The notes below the pieces were generated by a model. The model worked only from the letters and a program-made list of their open reading frames with translations, did no database searches and had not been told where the DNA came from. Of a stretch of DNA of 64,000 nt, positions 51,338-61,131 are shown in pieces. Source of the DNA: Paenibacillus sp. FSL H8-0537 (GTDB lineage: Bacteria > Bacillota > Bacilli > Paenibacillales > Paenibacillaceae); NCBI RefSeq assembly GCF_038051995.1, contig NZ_CP150290.1, positions 5,260,001 to 5,324,000 of the forward strand. The letters run 5' to 3'. The number at the start of each line of letters is the position of its first letter. The stretch's first letter is position 1. The position numbers and the translations under genes were made by a program.

Positions 51338-53356
51338 TTAAAGTACGGATTTCACTTTGCTTACAACGTTCTCAACCGTAAAGCCATATTCAGCGATGAC
51401 GCGGTCGCCAGGAGCCGAAGCGCCGAAACGGTCGATACCGATAATCGTGCCTTGATCGCCAACATAACGCTCCCAACCGAATGGGGAAGCCATTTCGATA
51501 GCAACGCGTGCTTTAACCTCAGGAAGCAATACAGAATCTCTGTAAGCTTTGTCTTGCTTCTCGAACAGATCCCAGCTCGGAAGGCTGACAACGCGAACTT
51601 GAATGCCTTCTTCTGCAAGAGCTTTCTGAGCAGCAACAGCCAGTTGAACCTCAGAGCCTGTAGCAATGATTTGCGCTTGCGGCTTGCCGTCTTTCGCATC
51701 GGATACAACGTATCCGCCGCGGCGGATGCCTTCGCGTGCGTTATCAACAGAACCTTCAAGAATCGGCAGGTTTTGGCGAGTCAGAACAAGCGCTACTGGA
51801 TTGTTTGTGTTCTCCAGCGCATAAGCCCATGCTGCGGAAGTTTCATTGCCATCAGCTGGACGAATAACCGTCAGATCAGGGATGATGCGAATCGAAGCAA
51901 GCTGCTCGATTGGCTCATGTGTAGGACCGTCTTCGCCGACTGCAATACTGTCATGCGTAAGTACGTATACAACAGGAAGCTTCATCAGCGCTGCCAGACG
52001 AATAGCTGGACGCAGGTAGTCGGTAAATACGAAGAACGTACCGCCGAATACTTTCAGACCTGTATGAAGAGCAATACCGTTCATTGCAGCAGCCATACCG
52101 AACTCGCGAACGCCGAAATAAATGTTACGGCCATCGTAGCTGCCTGGCTTGAACACTGGCAAGCCTTTCAGGTGAGTCATCGTCGAGCTTTCAAGGTCAG
52201 CGGAGCCGCCAACAAGGCTAGGGACATTTTTCGCTAGGCCGTTCAGGGCATTACCGGAAGCTACGCGAGTCGACACAGGCTTGTCTTCTGTTGTATAAAC
52301 AGGAAGGTCTGCATCCCAGCCAGCTGGCAATGAACCGGAAGTTGCGATTTCGAATTGAGCAGCAAGCTCAGGATTTGCTTTTTTGTATTCAGCAAACAAA
52401 GCATCCCATTGCGCATTGGACTCTTCACCTTGCTTCTTCACTTCTGCGAAGTGTGCGCGAACTTCGTCTGGCACGAAGAACTGATTATCTTCTTCCCATC
52501 CGTAGAACTGCTTAGTCAGCTTCGTTTCTTCAGCGCCCAGCGGTGATCCGTGAGGACCTGCATGTCCGCCTTTGCCGCCTTTGTTCGGGCTGCCGTAACC
52601 GATAACCGTCTTCACTTCGATCAAAGTCGGTTTAGCATGGTCTGTTTGCGCTTCTGCAACCGCTTTGGACAAAGCATCCAGATCGTTGCCGTCTTCTACG
52701 CGCAGCACTTGCCAGCCGTATCCTTCAAAACGCTTCTGAACGCTCTCCGAGAAGGACAGGCTCAGTTCGCCATCGAGGGAAATATCGTTCGAATCATATA
52801 GGACAACCAGTTTACCCAGCTGCATGTGACCAGCCATGGAAGCCGCTTCATGTGAAATACCTTCCATCAAGTCGCCGTCGCCACAAACCGCATAAGTATA
52901 ATGGTCGATTACGTTAAAGCCTTCTTTATTGTAAGTAGCAGCAAGCTGAGCTTCTGCAAGCGCCATACCAACGCCCATAGCCACGCCTTGTCCCAATGGA
53001 CCAGTCGTTGCGTCAACGCCAGCTGTGTGGCCAAACTCAGGGTGACCCGGAGTCAGGGAGCCCCATTGACGGAAGTTTTTCAGCTCCTCAATTGGAAGAT
53101 CGTAGCCGGAGAGGTGCAGCAGGCTGTAAAGCAGCATGGAGCCGTGTCCTGCGGAAAGTACGAAACGGTCGCGGTTTACCCAAGTCGGGTTAGACGGGTT
53201 GTGAACCATGTTTTTAGCGAAAAGCTGATAACCCATTGGAGCTGCACCCATTGGCATGCCTGGGTGTCCAGATTTTGCTTTCTCAATCGCATCGATCGCA
53301 AGCGTACGGATCGTATCAATCGAAAGCTGGTCAACTGATTTTTGAGTAACTGTCAT
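51338..53356 (-). CDS. tkt: Transketolase
   Basis: Thiamine-diphosphate enzyme of 672 residues that moves two-carbon units between sugar phosphates. The N-terminal [14 protein letters not shown], thiamine-binding [13 protein letters not shown] with ND-type pocket, and the central [29 protein letters not shown] motif are intact. The ATG at 53356 opens on the conserved sequence ([28 protein letters not shown]) with GGAGG upstream. A longer frame up to 53656 adds 100 codons that are a translation of the interspersed repeat and is rejected. The gene forms a unit with ppnP. Confidence 0.95.
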   Translation of the reverse strand: MTVTQKSVDQLSIDTIRTLAIDAIEKAKSGHPGMPMGAAPMGYQLFAKNMVHNPSNPTWVNRDRFVLSAGHGSMLLYSLLHLSGYDLPIEELKNFRQWGSLTPGHPEFGHTAGVDATTGPLGQGVAMGVGMALAEAQLAATYNKEGFNVIDHYTYAVCGDGDLMEGISHEAASMAGHMQLGKLVVLYDSNDISLDGELSLSFSESVQKRFEGYGWQVLRVEDGNDLDALSKAVAEAQTDHAKPTLIEVKTVIGYGSPNKGGKGGHAGPHGSPLGAEETKLTKQFYGWEEDNQFFVPDEVRAHFAEVKKQGEESNAQWDALFAEYKKANPELAAQFEIATSGSLPAGWDADLPVYTTEDKPVSTRVASGNALNGLAKNVPSLVGGSADLESSTMTHLKGLPVFKPGSYDGRNIYFGVREFGMAAAMNGIALHTGLKVFGGTFFVFTDYLRPAIRLAALMKLPVVYVLTHDSIAVGEDGPTHEPIEQLASIRIIPDLTVIRPADGNETSAAWAYALENTNNPVALVLTRQNLPILEGSVDNAREGIRRGGYVVSDAKDGKPQAQIIATGSEVQLAVAAQKALAEEGIQVRVVSLPSWDLFEKQDKAYRDSVLLPEVKARVAIEMASPFGWERYVGDQGTIIGIDRFGASAPGDRVIAEYGFTVENVVSKVKSVL

Positions 53357-53427
53357 TAGCTTGTTTCCTCCTAAAAATCCATTCTGGTCTTCTTGTTTTA
53401 AGTGTTGCTCTCTCTTTAGAAGCATGG

Positions 53428-53590
53428 CAAGGTGAAACGGCATTCGCCGTCCTCTGGTGGCGCGGCGCGTTTCATTCCGAGAAATATAGAGAAAGGATGA
53501 GAAAATCATATCCTTTCCTATTATTTCAAGGTGAAACGGCTTTCGCCGTCCTCTGGTGGCAAAGCTTCCGTTTTGCGATGAAATATAAGG
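53428..53590. repeat. Second copy of 98-bp-type repeat, upstream of tkt
   Basis: A complete 99-bp unit starts at 53428 and a partial second unit at 53527 degenerates after about 45-65 bp. The unit shares AAGGTGAAACGGC, CGCGTTTCA, CCGAGAAATATAGAGAA and TATCCTTTCCTAT with the array at 17879-18178. It begins 72 bp before the tkt start and may lie in its leader. Confidence 0.88.
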
Positions 53591-53716
53591 CGGAAAGCCT
53601 GCATTTTTCAACATGCTTATAGGTCGTGCGCAAATGAACACAATGGCTTTGAACATTGTAACACCCGCCAGAGCAGTTTGCCTATTAAAAATTATTGATA
53701 AATAACCGTGAAAAAC

Positions 53717-54607
53717 CTAATTAAATACGACCGTCTTGTTATGATGAACGATAATCCGGTCCTCAATATGCCATTTAACTGCACGGGCAAGAACGACACG
53801 CTCAATCGTGCGGCCAATCCGCTTCAAGTCGTCCACATTATCCCTGTGGCTGACCCGCTGCACGTCCTGCTCGATAATTGGACCGCCGTCAAGCTCCTCT
53901 GTTACATAATGCGCTGTAGCTCCGATGATTTTCACGCCGCGCTGGTAAGCCTGCGCATACGGCTTGCCGCCAACGAAAGCAGGCAAAAAGGAATGGTGAA
54001 TATTAATGATGCGATTCGGGAATTGCTCGATGAATTTCGGCGAAATAATTTGCATGTAACGGGCAAGCACGATAATGTCTGCTTTATCCGCAACAACCTC
54101 CATCTGCTTACGCTCCGCTTCCGCTTTCGTATCCGCAGTGACCGGAATGTGGTGATAAGGAATACCGAAGCCTTCCACCATTTCGCGCATATCCGGATGA
54201 TTGCTGACGACCATGGCAATATCGGCATCAAGATCGCCGGCTTTCCACTGCCACAGCAGTTCCATCAGGCAATGATCTTCTTTGGAAACGAAAATCGCCA
54301 GGCGCTTCTTGCGGCTTGCACGGAACGTATGCCATTTCATATCGAAACGGTCGGCAACACGGGCAAAATCCTCCACTAATACAGGCAGCTCCTTGTCGAG
54401 GTCAGTCAAATCGAACTCAAAACGGATAAAAAACATTCCGCCCTCCGGGTTCATTGTGTACTGGTCGGACTGCACAATATTTGCCCCATGCTCATATAGA
54501 AAATGGGAAACGGCTGCCACGATTCCAGAACGGTCCGGGCAGGAAATAAGCATGCGAGCCCGTCCGCTCTTGGCGGACGGCTGCTGCGATATAGATGGTG
54601 ATGACAT
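53717..54607 (-). CDS. purU: Formyltetrahydrofolate deformylase
   Basis: A 296-residue enzyme that splits 10-formyl-tetrahydrofolate to formate and tetrahydrofolate, giving formate to purine synthesis. An N-terminal ACT domain (LISCPDRSGIVAAVSHFLYEHGANIVQSDQY) is followed by the formyltransferase-like domain with VLARYMQIIS, the IINIHHSFLPAF segment and GATAHYVTEELDGGPII, which carries the catalytic Asn-His-Asp triad. The ATG at 54607 has GGAAGGAAG upstream; a TTG at 54631 is less likely. It lies 65 bp after nfo on the same strand. Confidence 0.95.
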   Translation of the reverse strand: MSSPSISQQPSAKSGRARMLISCPDRSGIVAAVSHFLYEHGANIVQSDQYTMNPEGGMFFIRFEFDLTDLDKELPVLVEDFARVADRFDMKWHTFRASRKKRLAIFVSKEDHCLMELLWQWKAGDLDADIAMVVSNHPDMREMVEGFGIPYHHIPVTADTKAEAERKQMEVVADKADIIVLARYMQIISPKFIEQFPNRIINIHHSFLPAFVGGKPYAQAYQRGVKIIGATAHYVTEELDGGPIIEQDVQRVSHRDNVDDLKRIGRTIERVVLARAVKWHIEDRIIVHHNKTVVFN

Positions 54608-54672
54608 GTATTTCAAACTTCCTTCCTTCAACTATTATCTTCATTCTATTCATCATTTATAAATCTTTATAT

Positions 54673-55791
54673 TTAGAGCACAGCTTTGCCTGCAAACCAT
54701 GCTGTAATCCGTTGATTAATTTGCTCTTCCGTCAGTGCCGCCGGCAATACGCCGCCTTCAATAACGAGGTCGTAAATCCGCTCCATTGGCTCGCGAGGAT
54801 CAGCTTTTCTCGCTTTGGCATCCGCCTTAAGCAGCTCCCATGTCGACAGTACAAATGCACGGTCAATGCCTTGCGGTACAAAAAACTGCTGGAGTTTCGC
54901 AACATCCTCCAAGAAGCTGTCGCCAAACCGCTGCTGAACTTCGCCGCGAAGCAAGGCGATTTCTACTTCGTACATCGGACGCTCGGTTTTGGCATCCTTG
55001 CCGATCCATGGCGTCTCCAAAACAAATGGACGACCTTTAAGTCCCTCATGATGGACAATGGCTTGGATAGCATCATAACCCAAATATCCCGAGCCTATCG
55101 GCGTATGGCGGTCCTTTGCCGCTCCACGCGGATTTTTGCTGTCATTCACGTGGACTACTGCAACTCGGTTAAGTCCTACGAGCTTGTCAAACTTGTCCAG
55201 CACGCCGTCCAAATCATCAACAAGATCGTAGCCTGCATCATGCATATGGCAAGTATCCATACAAATCGTCAGACGGTTGTTGCTTTGAACCTTATCAATA
55301 ATTGCTGCCAGCTCTTCAAAGCTGCGGCCGATTTCCGTGCCTTTGCCAGCCATCGTCTCAAGCGCAATATTGACATTCGTTTCCTTCGTGCCTTCCAGCA
55401 CTGCATTCAGCCCTTCGGCAATACGGCCGATGCCATATTCAGCATCCTTGTCAGTGTAAGCGCCTGGGTGCAGCACAATGTTCTGCACACCAATAGCAGC
55501 CGTACGGCGGATTTCCTCCTGCAAAAATTCAACAGCCAGGTTATAGGTGCTGTCCTTGTAGGAGCCGAGATTGACAATGTACGGAGCATGAACAACGATC
55601 TCATCAATACCTGTTGTTTGCATTAAAGCTTTGCCTTCTTCAATATATAGCGTGTCAATCGGCTTTCTTCGCGTATTCTGCGGTGCGCCGGTATAAATCA
55701 TGAATGTGCTGGAGCCATAAGAAATAGCCTCCGTTGCTGCTGTCTGCAGCCCTTTGTCCGAAAATGAAACATGGGAACCGATTTTCAACAT
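54673..55791 (-). CDS. nfo: Endonuclease IV (AP endonuclease), long form
   Basis: Cuts DNA at abasic sites with three metal ions. Metal ligands are seen in [49 protein letters not shown] and FVLETP. The core of about 280 residues is followed by a tail of about 90 ([21 protein letters not shown] to the end), giving 372, longer than E. coli Nfo. Extended forms occur in Bacillales. The ATG at 55791 opens on LKIGSHVSF, the conserved start; a frame ten codons longer has a poorer site. Confidence 0.93.
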   Translation of the reverse strand: MLKIGSHVSFSDKGLQTAATEAISYGSSTFMIYTGAPQNTRRKPIDTLYIEEGKALMQTTGIDEIVVHAPYIVNLGSYKDSTYNLAVEFLQEEIRRTAAIGVQNIVLHPGAYTDKDAEYGIGRIAEGLNAVLEGTKETNVNIALETMAGKGTEIGRSFEELAAIIDKVQSNNRLTICMDTCHMHDAGYDLVDDLDGVLDKFDKLVGLNRVAVVHVNDSKNPRGAAKDRHTPIGSGYLGYDAIQAIVHHEGLKGRPFVLETPWIGKDAKTERPMYEVEIALLRGEVQQRFGDSFLEDVAKLQQFFVPQGIDRAFVLSTWELLKADAKARKADPREPMERIYDLVIEGGVLPAALTEEQINQRITAWFAGKAVL

Positions 55792-55893
55792 CGTTATATA
55801 ACGCCCCTTTCGGTTTATCACACCTATTTTACAAGGAATGTCGAAATAAATCTAGGAATACGCTATAATTCATCCATGAGGTGAAAATTGGAT

Positions 55894-56331
55894 ATGAAAT
55901 CAGCTCCTGATTGGTTTATGTATTTCATCATTTTCTGGGCAATCGTCATGGTCGTATTCATGGCAATCGGCGGTTTCTTTATGTTCCGCAAGTTTTTGAA
56001 GGTGCTCCCTCAGCGGGATGGCAAGTCCAAGCTCGATTGGCAAAATTATTGGGTGGACAGAAGCCGCAGCATGTGGACCCAGGAATCGAAGCTTTTTCTC
56101 GATGAGCTGGTTGCGCCTGTCCCATCTGCATTCCGAGATATAGCGAAGCACTCCATAGCTGCCAAGATCGGTCAAGTAGCTATTGAATATGAAGCCAAAG
56201 AGGTCACACGAGCACACTGTGTAGAAGGATACATACGGGCTACACCCAAAAGAGACTACAAAGTACTTGTTACCTTTCTCGAGAAGCAAGGCATTGATTA
56301 CAGCCCTTTCAAGCATCTGCTCAACAAATAG
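55894..56331 (+). CDS. DUF2621 family membrane protein
   Basis: A 145-residue protein with one N-terminal membrane segment near residues 8-32 (YFIIFWAIVMVVFMAIGGFFMF) and a cytoplasmic part that starts with FRKFLKVLPQRDGKS. The sequence resembles the DUF2621 family (YneK-like), typical of Bacillales, function unknown. AGGTGA lies 9 bases before the ATG at 55894. It is divergent from nfo. Confidence 0.78.
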   Translation: MKSAPDWFMYFIIFWAIVMVVFMAIGGFFMFRKFLKVLPQRDGKSKLDWQNYWVDRSRSMWTQESKLFLDELVAPVPSAFRDIAKHSIAAKIGQVAIEYEAKEVTRAHCVEGYIRATPKRDYKVLVTFLEKQGIDYSPFKHLLNK

Positions 56332-56494
56332 CGTTTCTTAGTTTTACCATTTACGATTAGCCTGGCGCTGGCTGTTTAATGAGTCTTCTGTCCGTGTAAG
56401 AACATGTACGAGCATGGCGACGGCTCGCTCTGATCTCTTTTTTTGGAACCTATTGCGATCAGATTTCGTTTATACTGCCAGGAGGTGCTTCACA

Positions 56495-56986
56495 ATGACA
56501 AAAAATAATAAAACCAAAAAAAGCAGCTTGATGGTGACGAGCTCCCTATTAGTAGCAATTATGCTCGCAACCGCCGCTTGCTCAAGCAATAGCAATAATG
56601 CTCCCGCTGCATCCAGCAGCCCGGTTGCCACAGACGAGCAGCCAGCTACCGTATCGCCAACGCCAGAGGAAAGCCCTGCTCCATCACCGAGTGATGGCGG
56701 AAGCGTAACAGAGCCTGGCGAAGCGTCGCCAGAAAGCAGCGCAGGAACAGACACGCCGACTGCTAACCCGGATCTAAAAAACGGTGAAGGTGTATTCAAT
56801 GGCATTATCGACACCCACTCCATTGAAGTGGACACGCCAAGCGGCACCATCGTTTTGCAAATAGATGATAAGCTGCTTGATGTCATTAATACACTGCCAG
56901 AGAAAAGCAATATTAAATACCAGTATGTTGAAAAGGATTTAGACGGTTTCACGCAAATGTGGGCGGAGAAAATCGAGAAACAATAA
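56495..56986 (+). CDS. Lipoprotein of unknown function
   Basis: A 163-residue secreted lipoprotein. The signal peptide with KKSSLMVTSSLLVAIML ends in the lipobox TAAC. A long Ser/Pro/Glu/Thr-rich linker fills about residues 32-100, and the C-terminal 65 residues form a small folded part (GVFNGIIDTHSIEVDTPSGTI to KNIKYQYV-like end). AGGAGGTG precedes the ATG. I do not recognise a family. The following epimerase gene starts 18 bp later, so both may be co-transcribed. Confidence 0.8.
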   Translation: MTKNNKTKKSSLMVTSSLLVAIMLATAACSSNSNNAPAASSSPVATDEQPATVSPTPEESPAPSPSDGGSVTEPGEASPESSAGTDTPTANPDLKNGEGVFNGIIDTHSIEVDTPSGTIVLQIDDKLLDVINTLPEKSNIKYQYVEKDLDGFTQMWAEKIEKQ

Positions 56987-57004
56987 TGGAAAGCTGGTGG
57001 ATGC

Positions 57005-57910
57005 ATGCGGATCGCGGTAGCAGGAGGTACTGGTTTTGTCGGACAAGCATTGGTCAAGGCTCTTCTGGAGCGGCGTGATGAAGTATGGATTATTTCGCGC
57101 TCTGGACGGAGCCAAAACTCGCCTGTAGGAAAAGGCCTCCATTATATAACATGGAGCGAGCTTGCCGAGCATCCTCAAAAGCTGGAGGGAATTGACGCCA
57201 TCATTAACTTGGCTGGCGAATCCATCAATCAAAGATGGAGCAACGAGGCCAAGCAGCGAATTCTTAACTCCAGGCTGACTGCAACCGCACGCATCGCCCA
57301 AATCGTCCAAGCTCTAAAAGGCAAACCAAAGGTTGTCGTTAATGCTTCAGGCATTTCAGCCTACGGGCTGTCAACTACCGAAACCTTTGATGAGTACAGC
57401 CCGACTGCCGTAACAGACTTTTTGTCAGAGGTGGTCAAGCAATGGGAAAAAGCTGCCGACGCGATTAAGGTAGAACGTCTGATCAAGCTAAGAGTAGGCG
57501 TCGTCTTGAACAAAACAGGCGGCGCTTTCCCATTAATGGCGCTTCCCTATAAGTTATTTGGCGGTGGACGGATGGGCAGCGGACAGCAATGGATATCTTG
57601 GATTCATCTGGAGGACATTGTTCGCCTCATCATCTTTTGCGTGGATCAGCCAAATGTGAATGGTCCTGTTAACGCTTCTGCTCCAGAGCCTGTTACGAAT
57701 GACAGCTTTGGGAGAGCGATCGGCAAAGCAATGCATCGGCCACACTGGTTCCCAGTTCCCGCTTTTGTGATGAAAGCTGCGGTCGGCGAGCTTGCAACGC
57801 TGCTGCTCGATGGACAGCGGGCGCTTCCGCGTGTCGCCTTGGACAATGGATTTACTTTCCTATATCCGAATGTCGAGAGCGCAATGGAGCATATGTACAA
57901 AAAGTCCTAA
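57005..57910 (+). CDS. TIGR01777-type NAD-dependent epimerase/dehydratase
   Basis: A 301-residue extended-SDR protein of the YfhF/YfcH type. The NAD(P)-binding GGTGFVGQALVKAL is at the N terminus, followed by NLAGESINQRWSNEAKQRILNSRL, which is diagnostic for the family. The C-terminal DUF1731-like part has LLDGQRALPRVALDNGFTFLYP. The reaction is unknown. It overlaps nothing and is 15 bp from the convergent FHA gene. Confidence 0.92.
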   Translation: MRIAVAGGTGFVGQALVKALLERRDEVWIISRSGRSQNSPVGKGLHYITWSELAEHPQKLEGIDAIINLAGESINQRWSNEAKQRILNSRLTATARIAQIVQALKGKPKVVVNASGISAYGLSTTETFDEYSPTAVTDFLSEVVKQWEKAADAIKVERLIKLRVGVVLNKTGGAFPLMALPYKLFGGGRMGSGQQWISWIHLEDIVRLIIFCVDQPNVNGPVNASAPEPVTNDSFGRAIGKAMHRPHWFPVPAFVMKAAVGELATLLLDGQRALPRVALDNGFTFLYPNVESAMEHMYKKS

Positions 57911-57924
57911 GCCTGCTCCTTCCA

Positions 57925-59538
57925 TCAGTTGCCTTGCTTCAATTCATATTTAGGACCATTTACTCCAGCTAGCTGGACAATATCTCCTACTGAAAATGGA
58001 TAGGCTTTGTAAGCAATCATCGTTTGTCCGTTCAGCATGCTTCCATTTCGGGAGCCAAGATCTTTGATGAAGCAGCCTTTGTCGTCTCTATAACATTCGA
58101 GGTGCAGCCGAGATATTCCCTGCGCTTCGTCACCATAGTTGACCTGTTCGCCTATACGGCCAATTGTAAATCGGCCTTTCTCCCAATCGAGCCTCTGCCC
58201 TTGCCCTTCCCACTCCCTCTGGAGTGAGAGTCCGCTATTGGCAGCAGGCTTTTTGTTATGCTGTCCTAGCAGCACGGTCGCTTCCTCTCTTCTAGTTGAT
58301 GCAGATTGCGAGGAAACTGTCTTTTTAAACGCGGGCACAGCTCCCTCCCTATCAACAGCCGATTTAGGGGGATGAACCAGCTCTTCCCATCTTTGATTTA
58401 TTCCTTTATGACGTGAGTGGCTAAACGATTCTTCCATATTCTCTTCCTTCATTCTCTCTTCTTCTACTAATTCCGATTCAGCAATAACGCTTTTTTTGAG
58501 CCATATGGCTAGCAGTCCAGCCACACCGCCAAGCGATAAACCCAGGCATATAAACAGCTTGCTGCTAGAAGGAGACGTCAAATAAATATAGCGCCATATA
58601 CAAGCCACTATTACAATGATTAAAGCGCTTAATAGCCACTTTCCTTTTCGAGCTGGCGCAGGCTCCTCCTCACTAAAACTATATGGAGGCAGAGGCTCGG
58701 CTTCTATCTCCCAATTGCCTGCGGCAAAAAAACGCTCATTTGGCGAATCATCCATAGTCGTTTCGCTTTTTTTGATCGCATCGCTATCGTGGCCAAACTC
58801 TCCAGCTTCTGCGTGATGCTTAGAACTGCTATGATCGGAAGGCTTGTCTGGCCTCATAATGCCAGCAAAATTAGCATTGCTAGCAATACTAGTACTGCCA
58901 GCATAATCTGGCCCGCTTGTGCTAGGCGCGGACGCAGGACGGCGATACGAACCCTCATACATTTTACTGATGCGCTCCAGCAATTGCGAACGGATCATGC
59001 TAACCGTAGCATCTTCTCTGCTTAACAAACGCAATATATGCTGAAACTCTTCGCCATTTATTTCTTCTATATAAGAGGACCAGCGTACTGCCAGAGCTAG
59101 CAGAGAGTTCGTACAGCTTGGAGCAGCCTGGCCTGTATTACTCGGTTTTAAAGGCATATACACGAGAAAAATATCGCTTAGCTGCTCGCCGACAAATATA
59201 TGTGATTCTTCCAGCAGGCAGCCTTCAGGGCGAAGCATATAATGGCGACACTCATCCAGCGCTTCTATAATACCAAGCAGCACGGCATAAAACTTCTCCA
59301 TTGTCAGTGATTGTATCTGCAAGCGATGAAGCAGCAATTTTTTGCCGCTTATTCGATATCTGAATGTAATGAGCCCATCAAGCTCAAACCATTCCATTGG
59401 CAGCATATGTGGAATCGAGCCGCCTTGCAGCATTTGCAGCTCTACATCGTCGAGCTCCTGTCTGCGTATGCCTCCCTCACGATCCAGAATTAGCTCATGA
59501 CCACGATTCATCGCATAATCTACAATAAAGTTCCCCAT
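57925..59538 (-). CDS. DUF6382-FHA domain protein of pilus locus
   Basis: A 537-residue protein. The N-terminal 200 residues match the DUF6382 type (MGNFIVDYAMNRGHELILDREGGI, then LLLHRLQIQSLTMEKFYAVLLGIIEALDECRHYML). Two membrane segments lie near residues 300-345. The C-terminal 90 residues form a forkhead-associated domain that would bind phosphothreonine: FTIGRIGEQVNYGDEAQGISRLHLECY, DLGSRNGSMLNG. Such proteins often accompany Tad-type pilus genes in Firmicutes and may regulate them through a kinase. It is the last gene in the visible pilus locus. Confidence 0.85.
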   Translation of the reverse strand: MGNFIVDYAMNRGHELILDREGGIRRQELDDVELQMLQGGSIPHMLPMEWFELDGLITFRYRISGKKLLLHRLQIQSLTMEKFYAVLLGIIEALDECRHYMLRPEGCLLEESHIFVGEQLSDIFLVYMPLKPSNTGQAAPSCTNSLLALAVRWSSYIEEINGEEFQHILRLLSREDATVSMIRSQLLERISKMYEGSYRRPASAPSTSGPDYAGSTSIASNANFAGIMRPDKPSDHSSSKHHAEAGEFGHDSDAIKKSETTMDDSPNERFFAAGNWEIEAEPLPPYSFSEEEPAPARKGKWLLSALIIVIVACIWRYIYLTSPSSSKLFICLGLSLGGVAGLLAIWLKKSVIAESELVEEERMKEENMEESFSHSRHKGINQRWEELVHPPKSAVDREGAVPAFKKTVSSQSASTRREEATVLLGQHNKKPAANSGLSLQREWEGQGQRLDWEKGRFTIGRIGEQVNYGDEAQGISRLHLECYRDDKGCFIKDLGSRNGSMLNGQTMIAYKAYPFSVGDIVQLAGVNGPKYELKQGN

Positions 59539-59612
59539 CGGTTCTCCCCCTTTACTTGCAGCTCGTTTCTTTATGAACAGCTAATCTAAGTAAAGCTAAC
59601 ACGCTGTTAGTG

Positions 59613-60125
59613 TTATGTAAGCATAAGCCACGCAGTTAATGCCCCGGGTACTACTGCAAGCATAAATGGAAAGGTAGTCCCTCCCGCTGCCCAGCCTCCA
59701 AGCTCCTTGCGTCTGGGCTCTGCGCCTCTGTGCAACAGCAGCAGCAAGCCACTAAAAACCCTTCTGCTAAAAGGCCTATTAAACAGGACAAGCAGTACGC
59801 CAATTAAGCCAGCATATAAAATGGCATACATCATCATTTGCAGCACCGTACTTGTGCCAACCCATGCACCCAGGGCAGCGAACAGCTTAACATCCCCTGC
59901 GCCAATTCCTCTCGCCATATGCAATATAAACAGCGGTACAAAGCCTGCGGCAGCACCAATTAACCCCATCCATAATCCACTCCAGCTGCCAACGACAGTC
60001 TGATATAAGCAGCCTGCTGCAAAAAAAGATACGGTCAAACGATTTGGGATAATCATGGAACGCAAATCTGTCAGTAACGCAGCGATGAGCAGCACGGCTG
60101 CCGCTGCAAACGGTATGGTGAGCAT
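59613..60125 (-). CDS. A24-family prepilin peptidase (TadV/CpaA-like)
   Basis: A membrane aspartic protease of 170 residues that cleaves prepilin leader peptides. The two catalytic aspartates lie in DLRSMIIPN and GAGDVKLFAALG, both intact. Four to six membrane segments are predicted. The ATG at 60125 is chosen with GAGAAAGGGG 9 bases upstream; the longer frame to 60191 overlaps the preceding gene. It belongs to the pilus locus and would act on Flp-type pilins that are not in the window. Confidence 0.9.
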   Translation of the reverse strand: MLTIPFAAAAVLLIAALLTDLRSMIIPNRLTVSFFAAGCLYQTVVGSWSGLWMGLIGAAAGFVPLFILHMARGIGAGDVKLFAALGAWVGTSTVLQMMMYAILYAGLIGVLLVLFNRPFSRRVFSGLLLLLHRGAEPRRKELGGWAAGGTTFPFMLAVVPGALTAWLMLT

Positions 60126-60171
60126 TACATTCTGCCCCTTTCTCCTTGTATGCTTGTTGGCTCGCACATTT

Positions 60172-61131
60172 CTAATTTGATTTTTTCTCAACCTGAAAAT
60201 GCATGGATGCTTGCTGATTGCCCACTCCAGCTATCAGCTCCCACATGCCTGGCGTCGTATTGCCCGACACAAGCCATGTCCACTGTACAAATCCGTCGTT
60301 GCCCGCTGTCGCCTCGCCAAGATGCTTGGCCTGGCTTTGCCCACTTTTGTACATTACTTTTAATGAAGCAGTTGCACCCGGCTTTGTTAGTACAATAGCC
60401 GTAGCTTTGCGACCCGGTCTGAGCGGCACAGGTGATATCGATATAATTTGCAGTGGAATATGGTCGGGATCAATTTGCGCTGCTGAATCTTGCGCCGCTA
60501 CAGCGTCGCTTATCCATACCCGCTCTGAAGCCTGCTCCCTTAAAACCAGCTTTTGCCTCATGAAGGGCAGCTGCATTGGAAATTCATATTCCGCTTCGAT
60601 AATCAGATAAGGCTGCTGCTTATTTTTCAAATCCGGCAGCGATAGCCTTGAAAGCCTGATTCTATCTTTCTCCAGTACAGCCTCGTCTGCATGTTGACGG
60701 AGCAGCGGTTCTACCGCTCCTCTTCCAAGTTCCGTTGCTGCCATATCTTTAAGCGGTGTCCAATCGCCGCTTAATGCAGAGGAAGCTAGTGTTCCTGCCG
60801 GATCAGGCAGCCACTTGGCAGCATCACCTGCCGCAGCGCTCCAATCAGCGAGCGGCAGGTGTGCAGCACTAAATTCCGATATAGATGCAGAAAATTTCTG
60901 ATAGGTTAACTCTACAGGATATATATGAGCGGCAATTTGCCTGGCGGAATGCGAGGCTGCTGCTTGAAGCGCCATTTGAAGTGCGCACACACGTATAAAA
61001 ATAATGAATACCATCAGCACAAGCAGGAGCATCGGCATAACTAGCGCTGCTTCCATAACGATGCTGCCGCGCTCCCCCTTACGGCGATCAGTATGACCAG
61101 CCAATCGTCTGCGTCGTTTCATAGCGGCCAT
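60172..61131 (-). CDS. TadE-like pilus assembly protein
   Basis: A 319-residue membrane-anchored protein. The N-terminal basic stretch is followed by ERGSIVMEAALVMPMLLLVLMVFIIFI, the TadE-type leader with the Glu that follows the prepilin-like site. The rest is extracellular, about 270 residues. The C-terminal part has a beta-rich domain (TKPGATASLKVMYKSG to VGNQQASMHFQVEKK) unusual in small TadE proteins. It overlaps the end of the upstream TadG-like gene by 44 bp, a sign of translational coupling. Confidence 0.82.
   Translation of the reverse strand: MAAMKRRRRLAGHTDRRKGERGSIVMEAALVMPMLLLVLMVFIIFIRVCALQMALQAAASHSARQIAAHIYPVELTYQKFSASISEFSAAHLPLADWSAAAGDAAKWLPDPAGTLASSALSGDWTPLKDMAATELGRGAVEPLLRQHADEAVLEKDRIRLSRLSLPDLKNKQQPYLIIEAEYEFPMQLPFMRQKLVLREQASERVWISDAVAAQDSAAQIDPDHIPLQIISISPVPLRPGRKATAIVLTKPGATASLKVMYKSGQSQAKHLGEATAGNDGFVQWTWLVSGNTTPGMWELIAGVGNQQASMHFQVEKKSN

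Noticed and set aside
53357..53656. 100-codon N-terminal extension of transketolase
   Set aside because: It translates the interspersed repeat; the conserved protein and the ribosome binding site begin at 53356.
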